64,000 bases of DNA from Yersinia rochesterensis (GTDB taxonomy: Bacteria; Pseudomonadota; Gammaproteobacteria; Enterobacterales; Enterobacteriaceae): positions 1,550,001 to 1,614,000 of the forward strand of contig NZ_CP032482.1 of the NCBI RefSeq assembly GCF_003600645.1, written 5' to 3'. Shown piece after piece: positions 29,209-38,537 of the stretch; position 1 is the stretch's first letter; every line of letters starts with the position of its first letter. The notes below the pieces were generated by a model. The model ran no database searches and was not told the DNA's origin. It worked only from the letters and a program-made list of their open reading frames with translations. The translations under genes were made by a program, and so were the position numbers.

Positions 29209-31356
29209 TTAACTTACTTCGGCTTCTCGACGTAACCGCGCCTTCAACTGGCTATACTCTTGCTGCACGTAGTTTTCCGCCCAAGTTTGATCTGTAATGG
29301 CCTCAAGTTTCACCGCACAATACTTATATTCCGGTGTCTTGGAAATAGGGTCCAGATGGTCCAGTGTCAGCTCATTACAAGCGCCAATCCACCACTGATA
29401 AGTCATATATACCGCACCAACATTGATACGCTCACTGACTGACACGCGAGTAATAACCTTGCCGCGCCGTGATTCAACCCACACTAATTGCTGGTCTTGC
29501 AAGTGCATTTTATCAGCATCCTGCGGGCTGATTTGCACATAACCTGGTTCGTCGGCCAGTGTTTGTAATGCTGAGCAATTACCGGTCATTGAGCGGCAGG
29601 AATAGTGGCCGACCTCACGCACGGTACACAGCACCAGCGGATACTCCTCATCCACCTGTTCCATTGGTGCGCGCCATTCGCTGGCAAACAACAGTCCTTT
29701 GCCGCCAGGGCGGTCGAACTTATTACCGGCATATAGCCACGGTGTGCCGGGACTGTCTTCCGTGGTACAAGGCCACGGAATATAGCCTAAACCGGCCATT
29801 TTTTCGTAAGTTGCGCCGTAATACAGTGGGCACAGCTCGCGCAGTTCGTCCCAAATCTCTTTAGTATTGTTGTATTTCATCGGATAGCCGAGCGCCGTAG
29901 CCATTAGGCTAATAATTGCCCAATCCGGTTTTACATCACCTTGGGGTTCTACAGCTTTTTCAAAACGTTGGAAGCCCCGGTCGGCGGCAGAATAAACGCC
30001 TTCATGTTCACCCCACGATGTTGCCGGGAAAATGACGTCCGCTTCGGCAGCCGTTTTGGTCATAAATATGTCCTGCACAATCAGCAATTCCAATTCGCTG
30101 AATGCTTCGCGCATCATCGAAAGGTCGGGTTCAGTTTGCAGCGGATCCTCGCCCATCACGTAGTTGGCTTTGATTTTTCCCTCTTTAACCTTGTGCGGAA
30201 CATCGGTCAGCGAGTAACCAATTTTGTTGGAAAGCGAAGGAACACCCCAGGCTTTGGCAAATTTTTCCAGTGTTGCTGGGTCAGTAACGGGTTGGTAACC
30301 GGGGTACATATTGGGCAATGCGCCCATGTCGCAGGCACCTTGCACGTTATTTTGTCCACGCACCGGGCCAACGCCAACATTCGGGCGGCCTAAGTTGCCC
30401 GTCAGTAATGCCAATCCAGATAATCCCTTAACAACATCTACGCCCTGACCCCATTGGGTTACTCCCATGCCCCACAAGATGGTGGCAGAGGGCGCGGCAG
30501 CATAGATGCGCATTGCTTCACGGATGGTTTGTGCTGACAAGCCAGTGATGCTTTCGACATATTCCGGTGTGTATTTGGCAACAATTTCGCGATACTCATC
30601 AAAACCTTCGGTATAACGCGAAACATAGTCTTTATCGTATAGTTCTTCAGTTATCAGCACATTGGCGAATGCATTCACCAGCGCCATATTGGAGCCGTTT
30701 TTCAATGGCAGCCACAGGTCGGCAATACGCGCTGTTTCAATATGGCGAGGATCGCAAACAATGACTTTAGCGCCTTTCTCTTTAGCTTTGAGAATGCGGC
30801 GGGCCACGATAGGGTGAGAATCTGCGGCGTTATAGCCAAACACTAAAATGCATTTGGTATCTTCAATCTCGCAGATGGAATTACTCATCGCGCCGTTACC
30901 CAATGTCACTTGTAGACCCGCCACTGATGGGCCGTGACACACACGAGCGCAGCAGTCAATGTTGTTGCTGCCGGTGACGGCGCGGGCAAATTTTTGCATT
31001 ACATAGTTGGTTTCATTGCCCGGCCCACGGGAAGAACCGGTGTGCATAATGGCTTCCGGGCCATATTTTTCTTTAATAGCGCGCAGTTTACTGCTGGCGA
31101 ATTCGATAGCTTCGTCCCAAGAAACTGCTTCCAGCTTGCCGCCTTTTTGACGACGAATCATCGGCTGTTTTAAGCGCGGGGTCAGTAGCTTGGTATCATT
31201 GAGAAAATCCCAGCCATAATAGCCTTTCAGACAAAGTTCACCCTGATTGGTGACGCCATTTGCCCCTTCAGCGCCAACAACTTTACCATTTTCGACCAGT
31301 AAATTGATTTTGCAGCCGGAGCCGCAGTAAGGACAGACAGTGAGTGCCTTGTGCAT
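29209..31356 (-). CDS. fdhF: Formate dehydrogenase H, cysteine variant
   Basis: Molybdenum enzyme that oxidises formate to CO2 and feeds electrons to the hydrogenase. The 715-aa protein has an N-terminal 4Fe-4S site (Cys8, Cys11, Cys15, Cys42) and conserved bis-MGD-binding blocks (DPLQTEPDLS, TYQWWIGACNELT). At position 140, where E. coli FdhF carries selenocysteine, the codon is TGT (Cys, bases 30937-30939) followed by His141, so no UGA recoding is needed. It lies 16 bp after hydN, in the same transcript. No signal peptide; it acts on the cytoplasmic side. Confidence 0.95.
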   Translation of the reverse strand: MHKALTVCPYCGSGCKINLLVENGKVVGAEGANGVTNQGELCLKGYYGWDFLNDTKLLTPRLKQPMIRRQKGGKLEAVSWDEAIEFASSKLRAIKEKYGPEAIMHTGSSRGPGNETNYVMQKFARAVTGSNNIDCCARVCHGPSVAGLQVTLGNGAMSNSICEIEDTKCILVFGYNAADSHPIVARRILKAKEKGAKVIVCDPRHIETARIADLWLPLKNGSNMALVNAFANVLITEELYDKDYVSRYTEGFDEYREIVAKYTPEYVESITGLSAQTIREAMRIYAAAPSATILWGMGVTQWGQGVDVVKGLSGLALLTGNLGRPNVGVGPVRGQNNVQGACDMGALPNMYPGYQPVTDPATLEKFAKAWGVPSLSNKIGYSLTDVPHKVKEGKIKANYVMGEDPLQTEPDLSMMREAFSELELLIVQDIFMTKTAAEADVIFPATSWGEHEGVYSAADRGFQRFEKAVEPQGDVKPDWAIISLMATALGYPMKYNNTKEIWDELRELCPLYYGATYEKMAGLGYIPWPCTTEDSPGTPWLYAGNKFDRPGGKGLLFASEWRAPMEQVDEEYPLVLCTVREVGHYSCRSMTGNCSALQTLADEPGYVQISPQDADKMHLQDQQLVWVESRRGKVITRVSVSERINVGAVYMTYQWWIGACNELTLDHLDPISKTPEYKYCAVKLEAITDQTWAENYVQQEYSQLKARLRREAEVS

Positions 31357-31372
31357 ATTAATTATCCTTCGT

Positions 31373-31915
31373 TCAAAAGTTCATCTCGTTGGCTTCGTCC
31401 AGTGCGGCGCGCATTTGTTTCTTGCGTAGCATGGCTTGCAGGGTGTCGCGGCCAATCAGGTGTAGCGCCTGAGTCGGACACACCGAGATACAGGCCGGGC
31501 CGGCGGCGCGACCTTCACATAAATCACACTTTTGAGCTTCAGCTTTCAGGCAAAAGCCCTGTGAGAGGCCGTTGAACATCACTTCGACCTGTTTGGTCAC
31601 CACATTCATGGCACCGTAAGGGCAGGCAACAACGCAGGTTTTGCAGCCAATACATTTCTCCTGCAATACCTGGATGCTGTCAGTTGCCCGCACAATCGCG
31701 CCATTCGGACAAACATTGGCACAAGGGGCATCTTCACAGTGACGACACATAATGGCGGTGCTGACATTCATTCCTTTGACCACTTTCAAGCGCGGGGCGA
31801 AATTGGCTTTGGTCATGGTGTCCAGTTTGCCGCCATTGTGTGCTAGCACGCAGGCAACCTCACAGGTACGGCAGCCAATACACTTTTTTGGGTCTGCGAT
31901 TATGAACCGGTTCAT
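31373..31915 (-). CDS. hydN: Ferredoxin-like electron carrier HydN
   Basis: Iron-sulfur protein of 180 aa that supports formate dehydrogenase H activity, probably as electron carrier. Four Cys clusters are visible: CIGCRTCEVAC, CRHCEDAPCANVCP, CIGCKTCVVACP and CDLC...CISVCP, i.e. up to four 4Fe-4S centres. The start is MNRFIIADPKKC, as in E. coli. First gene of hydN-fdhF, under a sigma-54-type promoter 85 bp upstream. Confidence 0.93.
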   Translation of the reverse strand: MNRFIIADPKKCIGCRTCEVACVLAHNGGKLDTMTKANFAPRLKVVKGMNVSTAIMCRHCEDAPCANVCPNGAIVRATDSIQVLQEKCIGCKTCVVACPYGAMNVVTKQVEVMFNGLSQGFCLKAEAQKCDLCEGRAAGPACISVCPTQALHLIGRDTLQAMLRKKQMRAALDEANEMNF

Positions 31916-31999
31916 TGTTTCCTCTCCTTACGGTTCCAAATAGAAAGTTCTGGCAGATTTGCATTTAGGTTCGCAAATCTGGCTCATTACCTCACATAT

Positions 32000-32015
32000 T
32001 GCATGGTTTATGCCA
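32000..32015 (-). promoter_or_regulatory. Sigma-54 promoter of hydN-fdhF
   Basis: Minus strand TGGCATAAACCATGCA shows TGGCA and TGCA boxes with exact GG-N10-GC spacing. Transcription would begin about 12 bp further left, before hydN at 31915. Confidence 0.75.
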
Positions 32016-32103
32016 AGTTGAAGAGGTTCGATAGAAGTTAATCAATCTAATTGTTTTAAAAGGATTTATGGTTTTTTATCGAGGGGAGAGAACTGGAAAA
32101 AAC

Positions 32104-32120
32104 TGTCGGCGGGTGTGACG
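32104..32120. promoter_or_regulatory. Candidate FhlA upstream site near hydN
   Basis: TGTCG-N7-TGACG lies about 90 bp upstream of the hydN sigma-54 promoter. The same spaced pair recurs at 43858-43874 between the hyf and hyp promoters. Assignment to FhlA is inference from position. Confidence 0.4.
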
Positions 32121-32154
32121 TCGGCAAATTTGACGACACCACACCGTCACCTAA

Positions 32155-32628
32155 TCAAAGGTGGCTAAAACCGCCGTCACCCTGCCAATGGGGTAGTTGT
32201 TGATACAGTGTTTCGACGGCCTGTTTGACAATGTCGGTCATCGGGAAGTAGAACGCCACTAAGGTGGGCTGGATACCGACGAAGATAACTTCGCTGATAT
32301 CTTCCTTTAACTGATCAATCAGAAAATTGAGCGGTAAATTATGCGTGCTCATGATGAACATCTCGGAAATTCGCTGCGGATCAATAATACGAATCTCACC
32401 TGGCGGCAGTTCCATATCGGCGGCATCAACGATAATCAAGCGCGTGGGGCGTAAAGCACGAATCCGATGCACCACATTTTCCGGTGCCGAGCCGCCGTCG
32501 ATAACTTGCCAGTCAGCTAAGGGTTGCTGGGTCATGCGCTCGGCTAGCAGCGGGCCTGCGCCGTCATCGCCCATCATGCTATTGCCGACGGTTAATACTA
32601 AATTTGTGATGGGATGTTGATGGTTCAT
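32155..32628 (-). CDS. hycI: Hydrogenase maturation protease HycI
   Basis: Endopeptidase that removes the C-terminal extension from the hydrogenase large subunit after nickel insertion. The 157-aa protein has the family motifs GNSMMGDDGAGP, IVDAADMELPPGE (metal-sensing Asp) and MSTHNLPLNFL (His). It overlaps hyfJ by 4 bp and ends the hyf operon. In E. coli this gene belongs to the hyc operon, so here the hydrogenase-4 cluster carries its own protease. Confidence 0.93.
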   Translation of the reverse strand: MNHQHPITNLVLTVGNSMMGDDGAGPLLAERMTQQPLADWQVIDGGSAPENVVHRIRALRPTRLIIVDAADMELPPGEIRIIDPQRISEMFIMSTHNLPLNFLIDQLKEDISEVIFVGIQPTLVAFYFPMTDIVKQAVETLYQQLPHWQGDGGFSHL

Positions 32629-33029
32629 GGGCGGCGTTTCACCATTAAATAAATGGCCGGTTCCTGCTCAATATCGTACAGGGTTTGCAGCAGTTGTTGG
32701 CTCCACTGCGGGTGCAGCGAAGTAGGGTCTTCAGCCAGTGGCGCAAAGGCTTGGGCCAGTAATTGGGTATGGGTGCTGTCGATGGTGATTTCACCAAATT
32801 TCAGCAAGCCGGCCATTTTTCGGCGAGCTTCGCCCTCGGGTAACTGGCTGAACCACTGTTCATACTCATTCAGCGGGCATTCCATGATGGCTTTTAAGCA
32901 ATCAATGACTCCAACATGGTGGCCAATAGCCAGCGAGTAATACATCACTTGCTGCGCTTGCTCGGGCATATCCTCATCACTGTCGAGGAACTTCTGGTTT
33001 AGCGCATAAAAAATCACTTTAGCGGCCAT
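32625..33029 (-). CDS. hyfJ: Formate hydrogenlyase maturation protein HyfJ/HycH
   Basis: Small soluble HycH-family protein needed for maturation of the hydrogenase, without a known catalytic role. Conserved blocks: VMYYSLAIGHHVGVIDCL, GEARRKMAGLLKFGEI and the C-terminal IEQEPAIYLMVKR. I prefer ATG 33029 (MAAKVIFY) because GGAGG lies eight bases upstream; the ATG two codons earlier (33035) is too close to it. It is 22 bp after hyfI and overlaps hycI. Confidence 0.88.
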   Translation of the reverse strand: MAAKVIFYALNQKFLDSDEDMPEQAQQVMYYSLAIGHHVGVIDCLKAIMECPLNEYEQWFSQLPEGEARRKMAGLLKFGEITIDSTHTQLLAQAFAPLAEDPTSLHPQWSQQLLQTLYDIEQEPAIYLMVKRRP

Positions 33030-33051
33030 CAACATACCCTCCCGCCAGTTG

Positions 33052-33840
33052 TTATAGAGTGAGTTGTTGCAGAGTTATCTGTTGCAGGCTGGCAAATATC
33101 TCACTTAGGCGCGGGTCATCTTGCTGGTGGAGGTAACTTTGACAGCGCTGTTCCAGCCCTGGTAGAGGTTGATTGACCAGCAGTGATAAGAAACTGTCGG
33201 TGATTTCCCGCCCTTGACGATAACCGGCCATGCGGCGGGCCTCGCGCTCTAACAATACCCGCAGTGTGAGTGGCGCATCCGGGTGGATCAGCGCCACGCG
33301 CTCATCGGCGGCTTCTTGATGATCCTCACCTTTGAGTTTTTGCTCCAGCAAACCCAGCGCTACCGCAAAGCCATAAATGGTGGCGGCGGGGGTAGGAGGG
33401 CAGCCGGGGATATAAACATCAATCGGCACAATGGTGTCGCTACCGCCCCAGACACAATACAGGTCGTGGAAGATGCCGCCGCCGCAACCACAAGCGCCAT
33501 AAGAGACACAGATTTTAGGGTCAGGGGCCGATTCATAGGCGCGTAAGGCCGGTGTGCGCATGGCGCGAGTGACTGCGCCAGTAAACAGTAAAATGTCGGC
33601 GTGGCGCGGCGAGGCCACCACTTTAATACCAAAGCGCTCAGTGTCGAATACCGGCGTAATCGAGGAGAAAATCTCGATTTCACAGCCATTGCAGCCGCCG
33701 CAGTCCACTCGATATACATAAGCCGAGCGTTTGATATCTTTGAGTAATTTTCTTTTTAGCTGGGCGATAGAAGAGTCAAGCGCAACTGGCTGGCTGATAT
33801 GGTGCCCCCAGGCCGGTTTTAATGAATCTAGTTGGCTCAT
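33052..33840 (-). CDS. hyfI: Hydrogenase-4 small subunit HyfI
   Basis: NuoB-like small subunit of the [NiFe] hydrogenase that carries the proximal 4Fe-4S cluster next to the active site. Of 262 aa, the ligand region [14 protein letters not shown] and the later [14 protein letters not shown] are typical. [21 protein letters not shown] adds extra Cys residues. It overlaps hyfH by 4 bp. The N-terminal ~30 residues are less conserved than the rest. Confidence 0.93.
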   Translation of the reverse strand: MSQLDSLKPAWGHHISQPVALDSSIAQLKRKLLKDIKRSAYVYRVDCGGCNGCEIEIFSSITPVFDTERFGIKVVASPRHADILLFTGAVTRAMRTPALRAYESAPDPKICVSYGACGCGGGIFHDLYCVWGGSDTIVPIDVYIPGCPPTPAATIYGFAVALGLLEQKLKGEDHQEAADERVALIHPDAPLTLRVLLEREARRMAGYRQGREITDSFLSLLVNQPLPGLEQRCQSYLHQQDDPRLSEIFASLQQITLQQLTL

Positions 33841-34427
33841 GAGTTGATCCCCTCATTGCGGTGCTGATTGAGCATCACATTATGCTGACTAACAATATTA
33901 TGCTGACGACCAATATTATGATGACGACCAATATTCTGTTTCCGCTTGCACTCCGGGCAGGTTTCAAAATGAGGCCGTTGTTGTTCGACATCTTCAGCGC
34001 TCATTCCGGAGTGAATCAGTAGCGCCATGACGTAATCCACTTCTTTTTTCGGCGCAAAGGGCTGCTGGCACTGCTGGCAATGGGCGAGAGTAAAACTGGC
34101 GCGCTGATATAAATCGGCTTTATTGAATACCGCCAGCTCAAATTCTTGTGATAACACAATGGCGCGGGTCGGGCAGACTTCCTCACAGCGACCACAAAAA
34201 ATGCAGCGCCCCAGGAACAATTGCCATTGTCGAGTCCCGCCAGTAAGGTCGGTTTCCATGGTCAACGCATTGGCGGGGCAGGCCATGGTACAGGCACCAC
34301 AGGCAATGCATTGCTCGGCATCATATTGTGGTTTACCACGGAAGCCGTGGCTGACCTCAAGCGGCTTAAACGGATACTTCACCGTGGTATCGCCAACTTT
34401 CAGGATGGTTTTAAACAGTTTTAACAT
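33837..34427 (-). CDS. hyfH: Hydrogenase-4 ferredoxin subunit HyfH, with repeat-bearing C-terminal tail
   Basis: NuoI-like subunit with two 4Fe-4S sites, [12 protein letters not shown] and [12 protein letters not shown], that passes electrons toward the small subunit. A third Cys group is CQQCQQPF...CPECK. The protein is 196 aa against about 181 in E. coli: the tail (about residues 162-196) is made of [18 protein letters not shown] hexads encoded by three 18-bp tandem repeats (33882-33935). The tail is unlike the rest of the family and its role is unknown. Confidence 0.9.
   Translation of the reverse strand: MLKLFKTILKVGDTTVKYPFKPLEVSHGFRGKPQYDAEQCIACGACTMACPANALTMETDLTGGTRQWQLFLGRCIFCGRCEEVCPTRAIVLSQEFELAVFNKADLYQRASFTLAHCQQCQQPFAPKKEVDYVMALLIHSGMSAEDVEQQRPHFETCPECKRKQNIGRHHNIGRQHNIVSQHNVMLNQHRNEGINS
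33882..33935. repeat. Three 18-bp tandem repeats in hyfH
   Basis: Units at 33882-33899, 33900-33917 and 33918-33935, consensus ATGCTGACGACCAATATT, differing at one to three positions. As 18 is a multiple of three, copy-number change would keep the reading frame. Confidence 0.85.
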
Positions 34428-34438
34428 TCTTCATCCCT

Positions 34439-36223
34439 CTATTTGAGCGGCGAATGGGTGCGCTCAATGCCATAGCGTTCGATCTCTTTGTACGGCACGG
34501 TGACGGATTTCTGCTTGCGCATATCCACCAATGTCACCCGGTCGGTGCAGGAGTAGCAGGGATCGAGACTGCCAATAATCAATGGCGCATCAGAAACCGT
34601 GTTGCCGCGCAGCATATAGCGCAGCACCGGCCAATTGGCATAGGTGGCGGCGCGACAGCGCCAGCGGAACAGCTTTTGATTGTCGCCGGTCATACTCCAG
34701 TGGACATCTTCGCCGCGTGGCGCTTCTGAAAAACCGAGCGCAAATTTGTATGGCTGATAGTGGACTTTTTCCTCCAGCAGCGGCCCGCCCGGCATATGGT
34801 TCAGCCCGTATTCAATCATCACCAGCGAGTCAAAGAATTCCCGCACCCGCACCAGCAGGCGCGAATGTACATCACAGCCATCAAGGCTAAACAACTCTTT
34901 AGGGACATTGGCGTAGTTGGCGTAAGGGTGGTCATGGCGCATATCGCGGGCATAGCCACTGGCGCGGATCATCGGGCCGACAGGGCTGAAATCACGGGCA
35001 ATTTTGCGGTCCAGCAAGCCAACACCGACAGTACGCTGCTCAATATTGGCGGTGCTCATCAGCATATCCACCAGCTCACTGATATCGGCGCGCATCTCTG
35101 AGACCAATTGCAGAGTTTTGAGGCGGTCGGCTTTCAGAATATCGCGCCGTACCCCGCCAATCAGATTCAGGCCATAGGTTTTACGCGCGCCGGTGAGCAT
35201 CTCGGCGATGGTCATGGCTTTTTCGCGCACGCGGAAGAACTGCATAAAACCGGTATCAAAACCGACAAAGTGGCAGGACAATCCGATATTGAGCAGATGG
35301 CTGTGCAGCCGCTCGACTTCCAGCAAAATAGTGCGGATCATCTGCGCCCGTGGTGGCACGATAATGCCGAGCGCATTCTCAATCGACGAGGTGTAAGCGA
35401 CACTGTGAGTAAAGCCGCAAATACCGCAGATGCGATCCGACAGGAAAGTTACGTCGTTATAGCCCATGCGGGTTTCAGCCAGTTTTTCCATGCCTCGATG
35501 CACATAAAAAAGGCGATAGTCGGCGTCAATAATGTCTTCGCCGTCAACAAACAACCGAAAGTGGCCCGGCTCATCGGAGGTAATATGCATCGGGCCGATG
35601 GGCACGACCCGGCTGCTGCTGCCCGCTTCATTTTCAAACTGATAGGTTTCAGTGTTGCTGGTAGGGGTTGGGCGCTGGCGGTAATCCATGGTGTCTTTGC
35701 GCAATGGATAAAGGTCGTCCGGCCAATCATCGGGCAGCACTAAACGGCGCTCATCAGGCAGGCCAATGGGCTGCAAGCCATACATATCGCGCACTTCGCG
35801 CTCCCCCCAGACCGCCGCCGGAACCCGTGGTGTCACGGAGGGGAACTCGGGGCGCTCGGGGCTAATCAGCGCTTTGACAATCACCCAGCATTTGTCGCCG
35901 TATTCTTTGCCGGTATCAACGCCGTATTGTTCGCGGCCCTCCATTGACAACACATAGTAAATAGCAAAATAGCCATTCAAACTGCGTTCGTCATTGCCGA
36001 ATAGCACTGACAGCCAACCACCTTGTTGATAATAAAGGTGTTCAACCACATCCGGCAGACTGTTCAGCTTAATGGTAATCGTCAGTTGGTCTGGGGTTTG
36101 CCACTCTTCATCAAGGATTGCCGCCGGAAATTGTTCCCGCAGGCGGGCTACATAAGCGGCGCCCAGTTTTTCACCACCATGTGGCGGTTGCCCTGAAACT
36201 GAAATAGGGGGTTCGTGAGTCAC
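34439..36223 (-). CDS. hyfG: Hydrogenase-4 large subunit HyfG
   Basis: Catalytic [NiFe] subunit, fused to an N-terminal NuoC-like domain. Of 594 aa, about residues 30-180 are NuoC-like; the NuoD-like part holds the nickel Cys pairs RICGICG and DPCYSCTDR. By analogy with HycE, HycI would cut after that Arg, releasing a 32-residue tail ending SPLK. The start is GTG 36223 after AGGAGATGTAAC, one base beyond the hyfF stop; the ATG at 36277 would overlap hyfF and lacks support. Confidence 0.93.
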   Translation of the reverse strand: MTHEPPISVSGQPPHGGEKLGAAYVARLREQFPAAILDEEWQTPDQLTITIKLNSLPDVVEHLYYQQGGWLSVLFGNDERSLNGYFAIYYVLSMEGREQYGVDTGKEYGDKCWVIVKALISPERPEFPSVTPRVPAAVWGEREVRDMYGLQPIGLPDERRLVLPDDWPDDLYPLRKDTMDYRQRPTPTSNTETYQFENEAGSSSRVVPIGPMHITSDEPGHFRLFVDGEDIIDADYRLFYVHRGMEKLAETRMGYNDVTFLSDRICGICGFTHSVAYTSSIENALGIIVPPRAQMIRTILLEVERLHSHLLNIGLSCHFVGFDTGFMQFFRVREKAMTIAEMLTGARKTYGLNLIGGVRRDILKADRLKTLQLVSEMRADISELVDMLMSTANIEQRTVGVGLLDRKIARDFSPVGPMIRASGYARDMRHDHPYANYANVPKELFSLDGCDVHSRLLVRVREFFDSLVMIEYGLNHMPGGPLLEEKVHYQPYKFALGFSEAPRGEDVHWSMTGDNQKLFRWRCRAATYANWPVLRYMLRGNTVSDAPLIIGSLDPCYSCTDRVTLVDMRKQKSVTVPYKEIERYGIERTHSPLK

Positions 36224-36224
36224 G

Positions 36225-37856
36225 TTACATCTCCTGACGAGTCGGGGTAAGTTGTACAACGGTATGGCTTTGTGCAACGGATGGAATGGGCTGAGTTATC
36301 GTTGGGGGTGGAGAAATCTGTTGCCACGGCAAGATAAAGGGCTGCTGGGCGGGGTCACGACTGTCATTATTGAGCACAATCTGTGCTGCATCGGTCAGCA
36401 AACGGGTGACCGGTGCGGGAATATGTACCCCGAGCAACAGCATCAACAGCAATAAAATAGCCATTGGCGCAGTGGTCAGAATCCCCAACTCCCCTTTGCT
36501 CACGGCTTCCGGTGGGGTGCCCAGCACAGTGCTGGCGATCATGCGCACCAACCCGGCCAGTACCAGGGTTAGCAGCAATAGTAAGATAATCACTAAGGTG
36601 ATATGACCGGCTTTAATCGCGGCGGCGACCACCATAAATTCACTGACAAACACGTTAAACGGCGGCATCCCGGCCAGTGCCAATGCGCCGCCAGCCAGCA
36701 TCACCGCCGTGAATGGCGCAACACGAATAATGCCCTTGATAGCGCCCATATCTCGCGTGCCATACTTCAGCAGCACATTCCCCGAACCGCAGAACAGCAA
36801 GGTTTTTGCCAGGCTGTGATTCATAGTGTGGAACAGTGCGGCCAATACCCCGAGTGGGCCACCAATGCCCAATGCCACGGCGATTAACCCCATGTTCTCC
36901 ACACTGGAGTAAGCCAGCAAACGTTTCATATCGCGCTGTGCCAGAATAAAAAATGCGGAGACGGCAACTGACATCATGCCGAAGACCAACAGCAACATTT
37001 GTGGGAAATGCGGCCCGATAGCGGCGCTGATAATGATGTAATAGCGGATGATGACCAACAGGGCGCAGTTGAGTAATACGGCGGATAACAAGGCGCTGGT
37101 CGGGCTGGGGGCTTCGCTGTGGGCATCCGGTAGCCATGAGTGCATGGGAAACAGGCCGGTTTTGGTGCCAAAGCCAATCAGAATAAAGACAAATGCCAGG
37201 TGCATCAGGCTAGGGTCTAGCTCTTTGGCATGTTCGGCGACGACTGTCCAGAAGATGGCACTGCTGGGGTCTGCCAGCACATTGGCCGCATTGGCATACA
37301 CCAATACTGTGCCGTATAACCCGAAAGCCACCCCCACGGTACAGATGATAATGTACTTCCACGCCGCCTCCAGTGAGGAGCGCTGGCCGTATAATCCCAC
37401 CAAAAAGGCCGAACTGAGAGTGGTGGCTTCAATGCCGACCCACATCAGAATGAGATTATTGCTGGTCACCACCAACAGCATGGTGAACAGGAACAGATGG
37501 AAAAAGCCGTAATAATTGCACAGCGTGCTGACGGTAATTTCGTCGTTATTCACTTCATGGCGCATATAGCCGAGGGAGTAAAGGCCGGTGATAAAACCGA
37601 TAACCCCCAGAATAGCGAGGAACAACGCGCTGAGGCTGTCAATATGCAGCCAGTTGTGAACCGCCAGAATTTCCCCGCCAACGGCGACCCGGCATACCAC
37701 CATCAAGGCCACTATGAACAATAAACTGATGCCGGCAAAATGTACCCAAGTGGTTGCCATGCGGGCGGCACGGCCCAAAGCCCGGCAAGCAAATGCCAGC
37801 AGCGAGGTTATCAGAGGTATCGCCAGCAGTAACAGCAGCAGGTCAGTATGACTCAT
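36225..37856 (-). CDS. hyfF: Hydrogenase-4 membrane subunit HyfF
   Basis: Polytopic antiporter-like subunit (NuoL/M/N family) of 543 aa, one of three in this complex that may pump ions. Conserved proton-channel blocks seen: [47 protein letters not shown] (in parts) and [16 protein letters not shown]. The C-terminal 60 residues are Pro/Gln/Thr-rich and poorly conserved. It begins one codon after the hyfE stop region. Confidence 0.92.
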   Translation of the reverse strand: MSHTDLLLLLLAIPLITSLLAFACRALGRAARMATTWVHFAGISLLFIVALMVVCRVAVGGEILAVHNWLHIDSLSALFLAILGVIGFITGLYSLGYMRHEVNNDEITVSTLCNYYGFFHLFLFTMLLVVTSNNLILMWVGIEATTLSSAFLVGLYGQRSSLEAAWKYIIICTVGVAFGLYGTVLVYANAANVLADPSSAIFWTVVAEHAKELDPSLMHLAFVFILIGFGTKTGLFPMHSWLPDAHSEAPSPTSALLSAVLLNCALLVIIRYYIIISAAIGPHFPQMLLLVFGMMSVAVSAFFILAQRDMKRLLAYSSVENMGLIAVALGIGGPLGVLAALFHTMNHSLAKTLLFCGSGNVLLKYGTRDMGAIKGIIRVAPFTAVMLAGGALALAGMPPFNVFVSEFMVVAAAIKAGHITLVIILLLLLTLVLAGLVRMIASTVLGTPPEAVSKGELGILTTAPMAILLLLMLLLGVHIPAPVTRLLTDAAQIVLNNDSRDPAQQPFILPWQQISPPPTITQPIPSVAQSHTVVQLTPTRQEM

Positions 37857-37860
37857 TTCA

Positions 37861-38526
37861 TTACCCCTTTAGCGCCGTCAGTTGTTTAACATCCAGCGTG
37901 TGCAGTGTGCGGTAAATTTTGCGCGCCATTAACGTCATCACAATCACCGCGAAGATGGCATCGGTAGCAATACCAATCTCGACCAACTCCGGTGCGCGGA
38001 AAGCCAGTAACGCCAACATCAGGTGAGCGCCATTTTCCATCAGGCAGTAGCCGAAGATATTTTTCAGGATATTGCGCTGGGTGACGATACACAGCAGGCC
38101 AATCAGGAAGTGCCCCAGTGACACCGCCAGCGTCGGTTTCAGGGCGCTGACCATCGGCAATTGCACCGGCTCGACCACGAAGTAGCTCAGTAAAATGATA
38201 ATGGCGGCGATAAATATTAGACTGGCCGTCCCTATCACACCGCCGTCGGCTTTGGGGTCTTCCATCTGGCGAAAAGCGCGGTACATAATCCACGGCACCA
38301 AGATCACCTTGGTGATAAAGGCGGTCAGCGACCACATATACAGCTCGTGGGCGTGCAAGGTTTCGGCTAATACCAGGAAAATCAGCACCAAGACCAGTGA
38401 CTGCACCGCATAAAACAGCGCCGAGGTGGCGGGCTTTTTGACAATAATTACCAGTAGCGAGGTAATGATCAGCAGGCCAGCTAGATTGTTGACGACCATA
38501 TTGTTGACAAGAAGTGTTCCGGTCAT
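37861..38526 (-). CDS. hyfE: Hydrogenase-4 membrane subunit HyfE
   Basis: Membrane protein of 221 aa with about seven hydrophobic segments. The C-terminal half resembles the small NuoK-type subunit ([31 protein letters not shown] in parts). HyfE, with HyfD and HyfF, distinguishes hydrogenase-4 from hydrogenase-3, which lacks it. GGGAG precedes the start, and the stop is 4 bp from hyfF. Confidence 0.9.
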   Translation of the reverse strand: MTGTLLVNNMVVNNLAGLLIITSLLVIIVKKPATSALFYAVQSLVLVLIFLVLAETLHAHELYMWSLTAFITKVILVPWIMYRAFRQMEDPKADGGVIGTASLIFIAAIIILLSYFVVEPVQLPMVSALKPTLAVSLGHFLIGLLCIVTQRNILKNIFGYCLMENGAHLMLALLAFRAPELVEIGIATDAIFAVIVMTLMARKIYRTLHTLDVKQLTALKG

Positions 38527-38537
38527 TTTTTACTCCC

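Noticed and set aside
30930..30945. Possible selenocysteine codon in fdhF
   Set aside because: The codon at the active-site position is TGT, not TGA, so no recoding is needed.
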